Shown: positions 1 to 9,740, numbered from the stretch's first letter. The stretch is 64,000 nucleotides of DNA from Simplicispira sp. 125 (GCF_003096555.1 NZ_QEKM01000001.1:682001-746000); one strand, 5' to 3'. The notes: generated from the letters alone by a model not told the origin. Numbers and translations are program-made.

Positions 1-35
1 ACTGCGATGACAAGGAGGACGATGGCGATTTCCAT
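1..35 (-). CDS. SPFH/Band 7 (paraslipin-type) protein, N-terminal fragment
   Basis: Only the first eleven codons are inside the window, read leftward from an ATG at 35; they encode MEIAIVLLVIA, a hydrophobic N-terminal anchor. A purine-rich GAAAGG lies about seven bases upstream. The preceding gene on the same strand is an NfeD protein, and NfeD genes are classically followed by an SPFH/paraslipin gene whose product scaffolds inner-membrane microdomains and protease complexes. The call rests on that context and the anchor; the body of the protein lies beyond the left edge. Confidence 0.6.
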   Translation of the reverse strand, partial: MEIAIVLLVIA

Positions 36-73
36 TGGGGAACCTTTCGAGGGGAGGGTGATGCAGTCAGGGC

Positions 74-499
74 TTATAGCGGATCGACGAGCAGGCGGCT
101 GCCCACCAGCTCTGCGACCCGGTGCATGCCCGTGGAAGGGGTGACACCGGGGCGATGGATGGCTGTCCAGGTGGCGCCCCGGTATTTCACGGTGGTGGTG
201 CCGTCGGCGTTCCAGCTGTCGATGACGATCGTTTCGCCGACGTCCAGGTTCACGCTGCGGTCGGCGCGGGCCGATGGATCGCCGGGGCGCCTTCTTTTGG
301 CGTAGTGCCAGGCTACGACAGCGCCGCCACCGACTGCGGCAGCCGTGACGATTTGGCCCGTCAAAGGCAGGCCCGTGTGGGCCACCAGGGCGGCTGCAGC
401 CAGACCCAGGGCCACCATCAGCAGGTAAAAAGTACCGGTGAGCAGCTCGGCAACGATCACACCTCCCGCCAGCAACCACCAGATGGTGGATTCCTCCAT
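74..499 (-). CDS. NfeD family membrane protein
   Basis: This 141-residue protein has two or three hydrophobic segments in its first 70 residues (WWLLAGGVIVAELLTGTFY, then LLMVALGLAAAALVAH and a third stretch), a basic KRRR stop-transfer, and a C-terminal OB-fold-like domain with VGETIVIDSWNADGTTTVKY and YRGATWTA, typical of short NfeD proteins. NfeD partners SPFH proteins in the inner membrane, and an SPFH gene starts 38 bases downstream. The ATG at 499 is preferred over a GTG at 511 because a perfect GGAGG sits five bases upstream of it. The role in membrane protein quality control is inferred from the family. Confidence 0.8.
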   Translation of the reverse strand: MEESTIWWLLAGGVIVAELLTGTFYLLMVALGLAAAALVAHTGLPLTGQIVTAAAVGGGAVVAWHYAKRRRPGDPSARADRSVNLDVGETIVIDSWNADGTTTVKYRGATWTAIHRPGVTPSTGMHRVAELVGSRLLVDPL

Positions 500-644
500 A
501 TTGACCTCCACAAGAACTTGTCTTTAGTGCACCACATTCTGGGTCAAAAGCGGTGCTATTCAAAGGCTCGTCAGGCTTATTCCTTACACTTCGCGCCTGA
601 TTCGTTTTTTAGCCGGGCAGGGCACGTTTGCACGGAGGCTGCGC

Positions 645-3011
645 ATGAAATTTCGTTTTCCTATCATCATCATCGATGAAGACTATCGCTCCGAGAATAC
701 CTCGGGTCTTGGTATCCGCGCGCTTGCGCAGGCCATTGAGGCCGAGGGGTTCGAGGTGGTGGGCGTCACCAGCTATGGTGACCTGTCGCAGTTTGCGCAG
801 CAGCAAAGCCGGGCCAGTGCTTTCATTCTGTCGATTGACGATGAAGAGTTCACTGTAGGTGAAGGGCTGGACCCCATCGTGCTGAGCCTGCGCAACTTCA
901 TTGGTGAGGTGCGCCGCAAGAATACCGAAGTGCCGATTTACGTGCACGGCGAGACCAAGACCAGCCGCCATTTGCCCAACGACATCCTGCGCGAGCTGCA
1001 CGGCTTTATCCACATGTTCGAGGACACCCCCGAATTCGTGGCCAAGCACATCATCCGAGAGGCCAAGAGCTACCTTGAAGGCGTTAAGCCACCGTTCTTC
1101 AAGGCGCTGCTGGACTACGCCGAAGACGGCTCCTATTCATGGCATTGCCCCGGTCATTCGGGCGGCGTGGCATTTTTGAAAAGCCCCGTGGGCCAGATGT
1201 ACCACCAGTTCTATGGTGAGAACATGTTGCGCGCTGACGTGTGCAATGCCGTGGAAGAACTGGGCCAGCTGCTGGACCACAACGGTGCCATCGGCGAGAG
1301 CGAACGCAATGCCGCGCGCATCTTCAACGCCGACCACTGCTTCTTCGTGACCAACGGCACATCTACTAGCAACAAGATGGTGTGGCACCACACCGTGGCG
1401 CCGGGCGACGTGGTGGTGGTGGACCGCAACTGCCACAAGTCCATCCTGCACAGCATCATCATGACCGGGGCCATCCCCGTGTTCATGAAGCCGACGCGCA
1501 ACCACTTCGGCATCATCGGGCCGATTCCGCAGAGCGAGTTCGAGCCGGCCACCATCCAGGCCAAGATCAAGGCCAACCCGCTGCTCAAGGGCGTGGACGC
1601 GAAAAAAGTCAAGCCGCGCGTGCTCACGCTTACGCAGAGCACTTACGACGGCGTGCTCTACAACACCGAGACCATCAAGGGCATGCTCGATGGCTACGTG
1701 GACAACCTGCACTTTGACGAGGCCTGGCTGCCGCACGCGGCCTTCCACCCGTTCTATGGCAGCTACCACGCCATGGGCAAGAAGCGCGCGCGCCCCCAGC
1801 ATTCGGTGACCTACGCCACGCAGTCCATCCACAAGCTGCTGGCCGGCATCAGCCAGGCCAGCCATGTGCTGGTGCAGGACTCGCAGACCACCAAGCTCGA
1901 CCGCCACCTGTTCAACGAGGCCTACCTGATGCACACCAGCACCAGCCCTCAGTACAGCATCATCGCCAGCTGCGATGTGGCGGCCGCCATGATGGAGCCG
2001 CCCGGCGGCACCGCGCTGGTGGAAGAGAGCATTCTCGAAGCGCTCGACTTCCGCCGCGCCATGCGCCAAGTCGAAGCCGAGTTTGGCAAGAAAGACTGGT
2101 GGTTCAAGGTCTGGGGGCCAGAAAAACTGGTGGCAGAAGGTATTGGCCGCGCCGAAGACTGGATCATCCGCAGCGACAGCAAGAGCAAGAAAGCCGGCAG
2201 CAAGTGGCATGGCTTTGGCCAGTTGGCCGATGGCTTCAACATGCTCGACCCGATCAAATCGACCATCGTTACGCCAGGCCTGAGCCTGGACGGCAAGTTC
2301 GACAAGACCGGTATTCCAGCGTCCATCGTCACCAAGTACCTGGCCGAGCATGGCGTGGTGGTGGAGAAGACAGGGCTCTACAGCTTCTTCATCATGTTCA
2401 CCATCGGCATCACCAAGGGCCGCTGGAACACCTTGCTGACCGCACTGCAGCAGTTCAAGGACGACTATGAGAAGAACCAGCCCATGTGGCGCATCCTTCC
2501 CGAGTTCTGCCAGCAGCACAAACGCTATGAGCGCATGGGCTTGCAGGACCTGTGCCAGCATGTGCATGAGATGTACGCCAAGTACGACATTGCGCGCCTG
2601 ACCACCGAGATGTACCTGTCGGATCTGACCCCGGCCATGAAGCCGTCGGATGCGTTCTCACACATCGCGCACCGCACAACCGAGCGCGTGGAAATCGACC
2701 ACCTGGAGGGCCGCATCACCGTGGGCTTGGTCACACCGTACCCTCCGGGCATTCCGCTGCTGATTCCGGGCGAGGTGTTCAACAAGAAAATCGTGGACTA
2801 TCTCAAGTTCGCCCGCGAATTCGCCAAGCTGTGCCCTGGCTTCGAGACAGATATCCACGGCCTGGTCGAGGTCGAAGATGAATCTGGACAGGTGCGCTAT
2901 TACGCCGACTGCGTGGCGGACAGCAACGCGCCGAAGAACCCCAAGCCTTTGGCCACCGCCAAGAATCTGGTGCAGGTAGGTGACGATGGGCCCTACGGTC
3001 GCAACGTCTGA
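645..3011 (+). CDS. Orn/Lys/Arg decarboxylase (PLP-dependent, biodegradative type)
   Basis: The 788-residue product has the layout of large fold-I basic amino acid decarboxylases: an N-terminal receiver-like wing domain (residues 1-130), a central PLP domain, and a C-terminal domain ending in the usual LVTPYPPGIPLLIPGE segment. The PLP-binding lysine is K397 in TQSIHKLLAG, preceded by the FDEAW loop. These enzymes remove CO2 from arginine, lysine or ornithine and make polyamines or consume protons. A GGAGG six bases before the ATG supports the start. Substrate cannot be settled from sequence alone; arginine decarboxylase (AdiA/SpeA-like function) is my first guess. It appears monocistronic. 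Confidence 0.88.
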   Translation: MKFRFPIIIIDEDYRSENTSGLGIRALAQAIEAEGFEVVGVTSYGDLSQFAQQQSRASAFILSIDDEEFTVGEGLDPIVLSLRNFIGEVRRKNTEVPIYVHGETKTSRHLPNDILRELHGFIHMFEDTPEFVAKHIIREAKSYLEGVKPPFFKALLDYAEDGSYSWHCPGHSGGVAFLKSPVGQMYHQFYGENMLRADVCNAVEELGQLLDHNGAIGESERNAARIFNADHCFFVTNGTSTSNKMVWHHTVAPGDVVVVDRNCHKSILHSIIMTGAIPVFMKPTRNHFGIIGPIPQSEFEPATIQAKIKANPLLKGVDAKKVKPRVLTLTQSTYDGVLYNTETIKGMLDGYVDNLHFDEAWLPHAAFHPFYGSYHAMGKKRARPQHSVTYATQSIHKLLAGISQASHVLVQDSQTTKLDRHLFNEAYLMHTSTSPQYSIIASCDVAAAMMEPPGGTALVEESILEALDFRRAMRQVEAEFGKKDWWFKVWGPEKLVAEGIGRAEDWIIRSDSKSKKAGSKWHGFGQLADGFNMLDPIKSTIVTPGLSLDGKFDKTGIPASIVTKYLAEHGVVVEKTGLYSFFIMFTIGITKGRWNTLLTALQQFKDDYEKNQPMWRILPEFCQQHKRYERMGLQDLCQHVHEMYAKYDIARLTTEMYLSDLTPAMKPSDAFSHIAHRTTERVEIDHLEGRITVGLVTPYPPGIPLLIPGEVFNKKIVDYLKFAREFAKLCPGFETDIHGLVEVEDESGQVRYYADCVADSNAPKNPKPLATAKNLVQVGDDGPYGRNV

Positions 3012-3109
3012 TCCTGCAGGGCAGGCCTTGGAGGGCTGCCGCAACCCGATGCTGCCTCATCTCGTCGGGTGGGGTGTGAAAGTTTTGGTGATAAGTGCCG
3101 TTGGCGCAA

Positions 3110-3150
3110 TGTGGCAGAGCGCTGGTAGCTATTAAATATGTAGCTATCGA
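3110..3150 (+). repeat. Dispersed AT-rich repeat, copy 1 (degenerate)
   Basis: GCAGAGCGCTGGTAGCTATT and the AT-rich tail after it match the core of a repeat family seen at least ten times in the window (core AAGCGCNAGCAGCTATNAAA). It lies between the decarboxylase stop and the convergent ligase gene, in the forward orientation. Confidence 0.5.
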
Positions 3151-3999
3151 TCAGTGTGGCATGTCTTCGCGCATCCGCACAAAACTGGCAAAGCGCGGCA
3201 ATCCGCCGTCGTGCGTACCGCGAAAGCGGTACGTCACCCAGCTTCCCTCCGGGGGTGGCGTCTGTCGTTGTGTGTCTGTGAAACCGGCTCCCAGTCGAAA
3301 CCGCTGGCCTGATGGCATCTCCACCAGCAAAGCCCCCATGCGCCCGGTGTGGCGACCTTTGCCTGGGAGGTGGGCAATGACGCGGGCTTCTGCATCTTCG
3401 TGGGTTTTGACCTTGACCAGATCGTCGCTGCGGCCTGACTGGTACCGCGAGCTGCCCCGGTGCAGCATCAGTCCTTCGCCGCCCGCGCGCACAGTGCGTT
3501 GCAAAAGGGCCTGGAGCGCTGTGTCGGTCGCGACCCGCTTTTGTGCCACCGCTTGCACCCAGGGCTGGCCGATGCGTTCGACCACAGCGTTGAGCGCGGG
3601 AATCCGTTCGTCGAAGGTGCCCGCGTTTTGGGGCAAGTCAAAGACCATGAAGCGCATGGCCCGCCAGGCGGTGTCGTCAGGCCGCTGCTGGCGGGTGGTG
3701 GACTGGGCATGCGCAAAGCGCCCACGCCCGGCCCACAGTTCGCCGTCCATGGGCGTCGAAGGCCAGCCGGTGGTGAACCATGCTGGCGCTGCCACCGTTT
3801 CACCACCCCTGGTGCGCAGCGTGTGCCCGTCCCAGTAGCCGCGTACGCCGTCGTATTTTTCGCTCACCCAGTAGTCGGCCAGCAACATGCCTGGCCGGTA
3901 CACAGTCGCCAGCAGCAAGGCTGGCGCATCCGCGGCATAGACCCCAATGCCGGGCAGGGCGGACAGTGCCAGCCAAGTCAGACAGTGTCTGCGGCGCAT
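3151..3999 (-). CDS. Periplasmic ATP-dependent DNA ligase (LigE type)
   Basis: The 282-residue protein opens with a Sec-like signal (MRRRHCLTWLALSALPG...YAADA). It then carries the adenylation motif I SEKYDGVRG with the nucleophilic lysine at about residue 48, the DGELW motif III region, GEGLMLH motif IV and VKVKTHEDAEARV motif V, followed by a small OB-fold. Its size and lack of extra domains fit the minimal LigE group, thought to seal nicks in DNA taken up through the periplasm. ATG 3999 is chosen over an upstream TTG because it gives a clean signal peptide. A link to natural competence is inference. Confidence 0.82.
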   Translation of the reverse strand: MRRRHCLTWLALSALPGIGVYAADAPALLLATVYRPGMLLADYWVSEKYDGVRGYWDGHTLRTRGGETVAAPAWFTTGWPSTPMDGELWAGRGRFAHAQSTTRQQRPDDTAWRAMRFMVFDLPQNAGTFDERIPALNAVVERIGQPWVQAVAQKRVATDTALQALLQRTVRAGGEGLMLHRGSSRYQSGRSDDLVKVKTHEDAEARVIAHLPGKGRHTGRMGALLVEMPSGQRFRLGAGFTDTQRQTPPPEGSWVTYRFRGTHDGGLPRFASFVRMREDMPH

Positions 4000-4025
4000 G
4001 CTACGCAATGGAGGGTGCTATTGAA

Positions 4026-4074
4026 GATATAGCTGCTTGCGCTTTATGGGTGGTCGCTAGCAGCCATTTTTACT
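4026..4074 (-). repeat. Dispersed AT-rich repeat, copy 2 (reverse orientation)
   Basis: ATAGCTGCTTGCGCTTTATG followed by GTCGCTAGCAGCCATTTTTA is the reverse-oriented form of the window's repeat family. It fills the 94-base gap between fabI and the ligase gene and lies just downstream of fabI in fabI's own direction. Confidence 0.65.
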
Positions 4075-4093
4075 GCTAATCCTGCGGGGCGGG

Positions 4094-4894
4094 TCAGACC
4101 TGGTCGGCGGAAAGGCCCGCCGTCTGGCTGAAGCCGCCGTCCACATAGGTGATTTCGGCCGTCATGCCGCTGGCCAGGTCGGACAACAGGAATGCCGCCA
4201 CATTTCCCACATCTTCAATCGTCACGTTGCGGCGCAGGGGCGCGGCATCGGCCACGCGGCCCAGCAGCTTGCCAAAGTCCTTGATACCGCTGGCTGCCAG
4301 CGTCTTGATGGGTCCGGCGCTGATGCCGTTGGCACGGATGGCACGGCCATCCTCGGTGCGGCCCACGGCTTCGGCCAGATAGCGTACGCTGGCCTCTAGG
4401 CTGGCTTTGGCCAGGCCCATGGTGTTGTAGTTGGGGATGGAGCGCAGCGCACCCAGGTACGACAGCGTCAGCAGCGACGACTTGTCGTTCAGGTAAGGCA
4501 ACGCTGCCTTGGCCATGGCCGGGAAGCTGTAGGCGCTGATGTCGTGTGCAATGCGAAACCCTTCGCGCGAGAGGCCTTCGAGGAAGTTGCCGGCGATCGC
4601 TTCGCGTGGCGCAAAACCAATGCTGTGCACAAAACCGTCAAATTTAGGCCATGCCTGGGCGAGGTCTGTGAACATGCGTTCGATCTGCTCGTCGCTGGCC
4701 ACGTCGCAGTCAAAAATCAGCTTCGAGTCAAACTCGGCGGCAAAGTCGGTGATGCGGTCTTTGAAGCGCTCGCCCACATAGCTGAACGCGAGTTCAGCGC
4801 CTTGCTGGTGGCAGGCACGGGCGATGCCGTAGGCGATGGAGCGGTTGGACAGTACGCCCGTGATGAGCAGCTTCTTGCCGGTCAGAAAACCCAT
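4094..4894 (-). CDS. fabI: Enoyl-[acyl-carrier-protein] reductase, NADH-dependent
   Basis: FabI catalyses the last reduction step of each fatty-acid elongation cycle, reducing enoyl-ACP with NADH. The 266-residue product starts [20 protein letters not shown], the FabI cofactor loop, and has [22 protein letters not shown] and the catalytic Y-x6-K pair in [10 protein letters not shown], then the [12 protein letters not shown] substrate loop. The ATG at 4894 has AGGAGA eight bases upstream; a longer frame to 4951 lacks support. It is divergent from yejA, about 100 bases apart. FabI is the usual target of triclosan. Confidence 0.95.
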   Translation of the reverse strand: MGFLTGKKLLITGVLSNRSIAYGIARACHQQGAELAFSYVGERFKDRITDFAAEFDSKLIFDCDVASDEQIERMFTDLAQAWPKFDGFVHSIGFAPREAIAGNFLEGLSREGFRIAHDISAYSFPAMAKAALPYLNDKSSLLTLSYLGALRSIPNYNTMGLAKASLEASVRYLAEAVGRTEDGRAIRANGISAGPIKTLAASGIKDFGKLLGRVADAAPLRRNVTIEDVGNVAAFLLSDLASGMTAEITYVDGGFSQTAGLSADQV

Positions 4895-4998
4895 GTTTGT
4901 TCTCCTGTGGAATGCGGAATATCGGCAGACCACTGGCCGAGGGGCGTTCACCCCGCTGCCTGCGCAAAAATGCTGCCGACGTAGGGCAGAATTGTCGC

Positions 4999-6825
4999 AT
5001 GCGGTACTTGGCTCTTTTCATGCTCTGGGTCTGCGCCGTACCGGCGTGGGCTGCGCATGCGTATGCACTCTGGGGCGAGCCCCTGTATCCGGCGGGCTTC
5101 ACTCATTTTGCGTATGTCAATCCAGATGCACCCAAAGGCGGAGACCTGCGCCTGGTGAGCAACGTGCGCACCTCCACGTTCGACAAATACAACCCGTTCA
5201 CCATGCGTGGCGCCGCGCCCGCTTACCTGAGCGAACTGATGTTCGACAGCCTGCTGACCGGTTCGCTGGACGAAACCGCCACGGGTTACGGTCTGCTCGC
5301 CGAGGATGTGGGTGTGGCGTCCGATGGCCTCTCTGCCACTTTTCGCCTGCGGCCCGAGGCGCGCTTTCATAACGGCGATCCGGTGCTGGCGCAGGACGTG
5401 GCCTGGTCGTATGAAACGCTGGTGGGGCCGTTTACCTCGCCCGCCTACAAGACGCTGCTGATCGATGTTGCAGGGGTGGATGTGGTAAATGACCGCACAG
5501 TGCGGTTTCGATTCAAAAACCCGAACCGCGAGCTGCCCCTGACCGTTGGAGGGCTGCCCATTTTCAGTCGCGCCTGGGGTATGGAAGGCGATAAGCACAA
5601 GCCCTTTGACCAGGTTGTGACCGACATTCCCATTGGCAGCGGCCCCTACAAAATCGGCCCGGTGCGCTTTGGCAAGGACATTACCTACGTGCGTGATCCC
5701 CAGTATTGGGCGCGTGACTTGAACGTACGCCGGGGTCAGAACAATTTCGACCGCATCGAGGTGAAGATTTACAAAGACGCCACGGCACGCCTCGAAGCCT
5801 TGAAGGCAGGCGAATTTGACCTGATGCGTTTCTTCAGCGCAGGCGACTGGGCGCGACGTGTCAATGGCAAAAAATTTGATACCGGCGAGCTGGTGAAGGG
5901 TGAATTCACGCACAAGCTGCCCTCAGGGTTTCAGAGTTACGTGCTCAACACCCGCAGGCCGTTTTTGCAGGACGAGCGCGTGCGCGAAGCCCTGGGCCTG
6001 GCGATTGATTACGAGTGGATGAACCGCCAGCTGTTCTACGACGCCTACCAGCGCGTGCACGGCCTGTTTGGCAACACCCGCTGCGAGACACACGGCAGCC
6101 CGTCGCCGCAAGAACTCGCACTGATGGAGCCTTGGCGCAAGAGCATCCCGCCCGCTGCCTTCGGCCCCATGCCACAGCCCCCGCGCACGGATGGTTCGCA
6201 CAGCCTGCGGGACAACCTGCGCCGTGCCAAAGCCTTGCTCAACGAAGCCGGTTGGGCCGTCAAGGACGGGGCGCTGCGCAACGCGCAGGGCGAAGCCCTG
6301 GTGCTCGAATACATGGACAGCAACGAGGGCGGCGTGCGCACTGTCACGCCGTGGATGCGCAACCTGGAAAAGCTCGGCATTGCCTTGCGTTTTCGCTCTG
6401 TCGACTTCGCGCTGTACCAGCAGCGCCTGCAGAAGTTCGACTTTGACATCACCTCGATTGCCTACCAGGGCACGAACAACCCCGGTCAGGAGTTCGCGGA
6501 CTTGTTTGGCAGCAAGGCTGCCGACACCGAGGATTCAGGCAACTTCACCGGCGTGAAGAGCCCGGCCGTGGACGCCATGATCCGCGCCATGACCAGCGCC
6601 AAGACGCAGGAGCAGCTTTTGCCCGCCTGCCATGCGCTCGAACGCATCATCGTCGCGGGCCACTACCTGATTCCGCAGTGGACCGCGGGAACGCACCGCA
6701 TGGCCTACAACGCCTGGCGGCTTGCCAAACCGGACATGGTGCCGCCGTATTCTCCGGGGGAGACCTGGGTCATCAACACCTGGTGGGCAAAGCGGTCTGC
6801 ACAGACCACGCCAACCGCACACTGA
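4999..6825 (+). CDS. yejA: Extracellular solute-binding protein, family 5 (YejA-type)
   Basis: The 608-residue protein has a signal peptide ([21 protein letters not shown]) and the family-5 signature around [20 protein letters not shown]. It is the periplasmic binder of an ABC importer for oligopeptides or microcin-C-like peptides. It is followed after three bases by yejB, and yejE and yejF complete the operon. ATG 4999 is used because it places the signal peptide at the N-terminus; the frame is open upstream to 4897 but that part is not conserved-looking. An AGAATT box ends about six bases before the ATG, so the mRNA might be nearly leaderless. Confidence 0.9.
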   Translation: MRYLALFMLWVCAVPAWAAHAYALWGEPLYPAGFTHFAYVNPDAPKGGDLRLVSNVRTSTFDKYNPFTMRGAAPAYLSELMFDSLLTGSLDETATGYGLLAEDVGVASDGLSATFRLRPEARFHNGDPVLAQDVAWSYETLVGPFTSPAYKTLLIDVAGVDVVNDRTVRFRFKNPNRELPLTVGGLPIFSRAWGMEGDKHKPFDQVVTDIPIGSGPYKIGPVRFGKDITYVRDPQYWARDLNVRRGQNNFDRIEVKIYKDATARLEALKAGEFDLMRFFSAGDWARRVNGKKFDTGELVKGEFTHKLPSGFQSYVLNTRRPFLQDERVREALGLAIDYEWMNRQLFYDAYQRVHGLFGNTRCETHGSPSPQELALMEPWRKSIPPAAFGPMPQPPRTDGSHSLRDNLRRAKALLNEAGWAVKDGALRNAQGEALVLEYMDSNEGGVRTVTPWMRNLEKLGIALRFRSVDFALYQQRLQKFDFDITSIAYQGTNNPGQEFADLFGSKAADTEDSGNFTGVKSPAVDAMIRAMTSAKTQEQLLPACHALERIIVAGHYLIPQWTAGTHRMAYNAWRLAKPDMVPPYSPGETWVINTWWAKRSAQTTPTAH

Positions 6826-6828
6826 GCC

Positions 6829-7854
6829 ATGTTTGCCTACATCCTCAAACGCATCCTGCTCATGCTGCCCACGCTGCTGGGCGTGCTGCTGCTTACTTTT
6901 GCCGTGGTGCAGTTTGTTCCCGGCGGGCCGGTGGAGCAGTACCTGGCCGAGGCCAAGGCCGGAGCGGCGGGCGCGGAAGGTGGTGGCATGGGCTACCGGG
7001 GCGCGCAGGGTGTGGACCCCAAGCGCTTGGAGCAGATCAAGGCGCAGTACGGTTTTGACAAGCCGCCGGCCGAGCGCTTTGTGCAAATGCTGGGCCAGTT
7101 CGCACGTTTCGACCTGGGCCGCAGCTTTTTCCAGAACAAGGATGTGTGGCAACTGGTGAAAGAGAAGCTCCCGGTGTCGATCAGCCTGGGGCTCTGGACC
7201 TTCTTCATCAGCTATCTGGTGGCCGTGCCGCTGGGCGTGGCCAAGGCGGTGCGCGCCGGGTCGCGCTTTGATCTGGTGACTACGCTGCTCATCCTGGTGG
7301 GCTATGCCATTCCCGGCTTCGTGCTCGGGGTGGCCTTGCTGGTCATCTTTGGTGGGCAGTTGCAGTGGTTTCCGCTGCGCGGACTGACGTCGAGCAACTG
7401 GGATGAACTGGGCTGGGGTGCGCGCATCGTGGATTACCTCTGGCACATCACCCTGCCCATCATCGCTATGGTGCTGGGCAGCTTTGCGGTGACAGCCATG
7501 CTGACCAAGAACGCCTTTCTGGAAGAGATCCGCAAACAGTATGTGCTGACGGCGCGCGCCAAGGGGCTCTCGGAACGCCAGGTGCTTTGGAAGCATGTGT
7601 TTCGCAATGCGCTCATTCCCATCATTACGGGCTTCCCGGCGGCGTTCATTGGGGCGTTTTTTACCGGCTCGCTGCTCATCGAGACACTGTTCTCGCTCGA
7701 TGGCCTGGGTCTGCTCAGCTACGAGAGCGTGATTCGGCGGGATTATCCCGTGGTGCTGGGCACGCTGTACCTTTTTACGCTGATCGGCCTGTTCACCAAG
7801 CTGATCTCTGATCTTTGTTATGTGTGGGTAGACCCGCGGGTCAAGTTCGATTGA
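6829..7854 (+). CDS. yejB: ABC transporter permease YejB (peptide/microcin C-type importer)
   Basis: The 341-residue inner-membrane permease starts MFAYILKRILLMLPTLLGVL and has about six membrane segments. The EAA-like loop TARAKGLSERQVLWKHVFRN contacts the ATPase. The Yej-type insert around GGGMGYRGAQGVDPKRLEQI and the C-terminal VDPRVKFD end are typical of YejB rather than DppB/OppB. It follows yejA after three bases. Unusually, its partner permease yejE does not follow directly; a toxin-antitoxin pair lies between them. Confidence 0.92.
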   Translation: MFAYILKRILLMLPTLLGVLLLTFAVVQFVPGGPVEQYLAEAKAGAAGAEGGGMGYRGAQGVDPKRLEQIKAQYGFDKPPAERFVQMLGQFARFDLGRSFFQNKDVWQLVKEKLPVSISLGLWTFFISYLVAVPLGVAKAVRAGSRFDLVTTLLILVGYAIPGFVLGVALLVIFGGQLQWFPLRGLTSSNWDELGWGARIVDYLWHITLPIIAMVLGSFAVTAMLTKNAFLEEIRKQYVLTARAKGLSERQVLWKHVFRNALIPIITGFPAAFIGAFFTGSLLIETLFSLDGLGLLSYESVIRRDYPVVLGTLYLFTLIGLFTKLISDLCYVWVDPRVKFD

Positions 7855-7868
7855 AAGGTTGCAGGCGC

Positions 7869-8288
7869 ATGGCAATAGATATTTCTGTGGCGCAAGAGAC
7901 GGTCGAACGCATCGTAGGCATGCTGCAGCGTCGCGTGCCCGGGCTGCTTGCCGTCTACGGATTTGGCAGCCGGATCCAAGGCGCGGCGCGTGCCGACAGT
8001 GACCTCGACATGGCTGTACTCGTGGCGGGATATGCCGACGTTCTGCTGCTCTGGCAACTCTCGGGCGAACTGGCAGACATCGCCGGGTGTGCGGTCGATC
8101 TGCTGGATTTGCGCGCCGCTTCCACCGTGATGCAGTACCAGATCATCACGACCGGGGTGCGTTGGTGGGCCAAGGACGCACAGGCGGCCTTGTTCGAGAG
8201 CGCTATCCTGAGTGAGAAAACGGCCCTGGATACGGCCAGGGCGGGATTGCTGGGTGACATTGCCCTGCGTGGAACCGTGTATGCATGA
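7869..8288 (+). CDS. mntA: MntA-like nucleotidyltransferase antitoxin
   Basis: The 139-residue protein carries the minimal nucleotidyltransferase motif YGFGSRIQGAARADSDLDM (GS followed by D-x-D), as in MntA antitoxins that AMPylate a tyrosine of their HepT partner. It starts at ATG 7869, 14 bases after yejB, and overlaps the next gene by eight bases. That gene has the HepT signature, so the pair is a type VII HepT-MntA toxin-antitoxin unit. The in-operon position between yejB and yejE is unusual. Antitoxin function is inferred from the family. Confidence 0.85.
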   Translation: MAIDISVAQETVERIVGMLQRRVPGLLAVYGFGSRIQGAARADSDLDMAVLVAGYADVLLLWQLSGELADIAGCAVDLLDLRAASTVMQYQIITTGVRWWAKDAQAALFESAILSEKTALDTARAGLLGDIALRGTVYA

Positions 8289-8700
8289 TGACGTATTGAT
8301 CAACAAGGTGGCAACGATTGAGCGCTGCGTGGCGCGAGCGCGGGAAGAGTATTTCCGCGATCCCGGCAGCTTTGGCACGGATTTCACTCGGCAGGACGCC
8401 GCCATCCTCAACATACAGCGTGCCTGCGAAGCGGCGCTGGACATGGGCCAGCACCTGATACGGCGCGAGCGCTTGGGCATACCGCAAAGTGCGCGCGATG
8501 TCTTTGCACTGCTGGCGCAAGGCGGCTGGATCGCTCTCGCCCTCGCCGAAGGGTTGAAGCGCATGGTGGGCTTTCGCAACATTGCGGTGCACGATTACAA
8601 AGCCCTTCAGCTTCCCATTACCGTGGCCATCATCGAGAAGCATCTTGACGAATTCTTGCAATACAGCCAAGCCGTATTGCTTGGGCGCCCAAAAGCGTGA
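8281..8700 (+). CDS. hepT: HepT-like ribonuclease toxin (DUF86)
   Basis: The 139-residue, mostly helical HEPN protein has the RX4HXY motif intact as R99-NIAV-H104-D-Y106 (RNIAVHDY). The Arg and His are the RNase residues and the Tyr is the residue AMPylated by MntA in characterised systems. ATG 8281 is chosen because it gives an eight-base overlap with mntA and starts MHDDVLINKVATIE, a normal HepT N-terminus; an in-frame codon at 8212 would create a long antiparallel-looking extension. Its stop overlaps the yejE start (TGATG), so it is embedded in the yej transcript. Confidence 0.87.
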   Translation: MHDDVLINKVATIERCVARAREEYFRDPGSFGTDFTRQDAAILNIQRACEAALDMGQHLIRRERLGIPQSARDVFALLAQGGWIALALAEGLKRMVGFRNIAVHDYKALQLPITVAIIEKHLDEFLQYSQAVLLGRPKA

Positions 8701-9740
8701 TGTCTTCTGTTGCGCCCTCCCTTTCCCCTTCGCGCCGCGCCTGGCTGCGGTTCAAGCGCAACCGCCTGGGCTATTGGAGCCTGGTGGTTTTTTGCGTGCT
8801 GGTGGCGCTGAGCCTGTGCGCCGAGCTGGTCAGCAACGACCGGCCGCTGATCGTGCGCTACGAGGGGCAGACCTATTTCCCGATGCTCAAGGACTACCCC
8901 GAGACCACGTTCGGCGGCGACTTTCTCACGCCCACCGACTATCTCGATCCGTTCATCCAACAAAAACTCAGCCAAGGCAGCAACTGGGCGCTCTACACCC
9001 TCAACCCCTACGGCCCCAACACGCTGAACTATTTTGCCAAGGCGCCCAACCCTTCTGCGCCCACACCGGACAACTGGCTAGGCACCGATGACCGGGGGCG
9101 CGATCTGGCGGCGCAGCTGCTTTACGGCTTTCGGGTCAGTGTTCTGTTTGCGTTGGCGCTCACGGTGACCGGCGTGCTATTGGGGGTGGTCACTGGCGCC
9201 ATCCAGGGTTTCTTTGGCGGCAAGACCGACCTGGCGTTTCAGCGCTTCATCGAAATCTGGGGCTCCATGCCTGAGCTGTATCTGCTCATCATTTTCAGCG
9301 CCGTTTTTGCGCCCAGCATTTCGCTGCTGCTCATCTTGCTGAGTTTGTTTGGCTGGATGGGCCTGTCGGACTACGTACGTGCCGAGTTTTTGCGCAACCG
9401 CCAACTCGATTACGTGAAGGCTGCGCGGGCCCTGGGCGTGGGCAATTGGCAAATCATCTGGCGCCACATCCTGCCCAACAGCCTCACGCCGGTGGTCACG
9501 TTTTTGCCGTTTCGCATGAGTGCGGCCATTTTGGCGTTGACATCGCTCGATTTTCTCGGTTTAGGCGTGCCGCCGGGGACACCATCGCTGGGTGAATTGC
9601 TCAGCCAGGGCAAGAACAGCATCGATGCCTGGTGGATCTCGCTGTCCACCTTTGCGGTATTGGTGGTCACGCTCCTGCTGCTGACCTTTATGGGCGATGC
9701 GCTGCGCGATGCGCTCGACCCTCGAAAGGCTGAAAAATGA
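8700..9740 (+). CDS. yejE: ABC transporter permease YejE
   Basis: The 346-residue permease has a long N-terminal extramembrane insert (about residues 45-120) containing LTPTDYLDPFIQQ and GTDDRGRDLAAQLLYGFR, characteristic of YejE, and the C-terminal EAA loop AARALGVGNWQIIWRHILPN. The ATG at 8700 overlaps the hepT stop; a GTG one codon earlier is the alternative. It pairs with YejB to form the membrane channel powered by YejF. Confidence 0.92.
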   Translation: MSSVAPSLSPSRRAWLRFKRNRLGYWSLVVFCVLVALSLCAELVSNDRPLIVRYEGQTYFPMLKDYPETTFGGDFLTPTDYLDPFIQQKLSQGSNWALYTLNPYGPNTLNYFAKAPNPSAPTPDNWLGTDDRGRDLAAQLLYGFRVSVLFALALTVTGVLLGVVTGAIQGFFGGKTDLAFQRFIEIWGSMPELYLLIIFSAVFAPSISLLLILLSLFGWMGLSDYVRAEFLRNRQLDYVKAARALGVGNWQIIWRHILPNSLTPVVTFLPFRMSAAILALTSLDFLGLGVPPGTPSLGELLSQGKNSIDAWWISLSTFAVLVVTLLLLTFMGDALRDALDPRKAEK

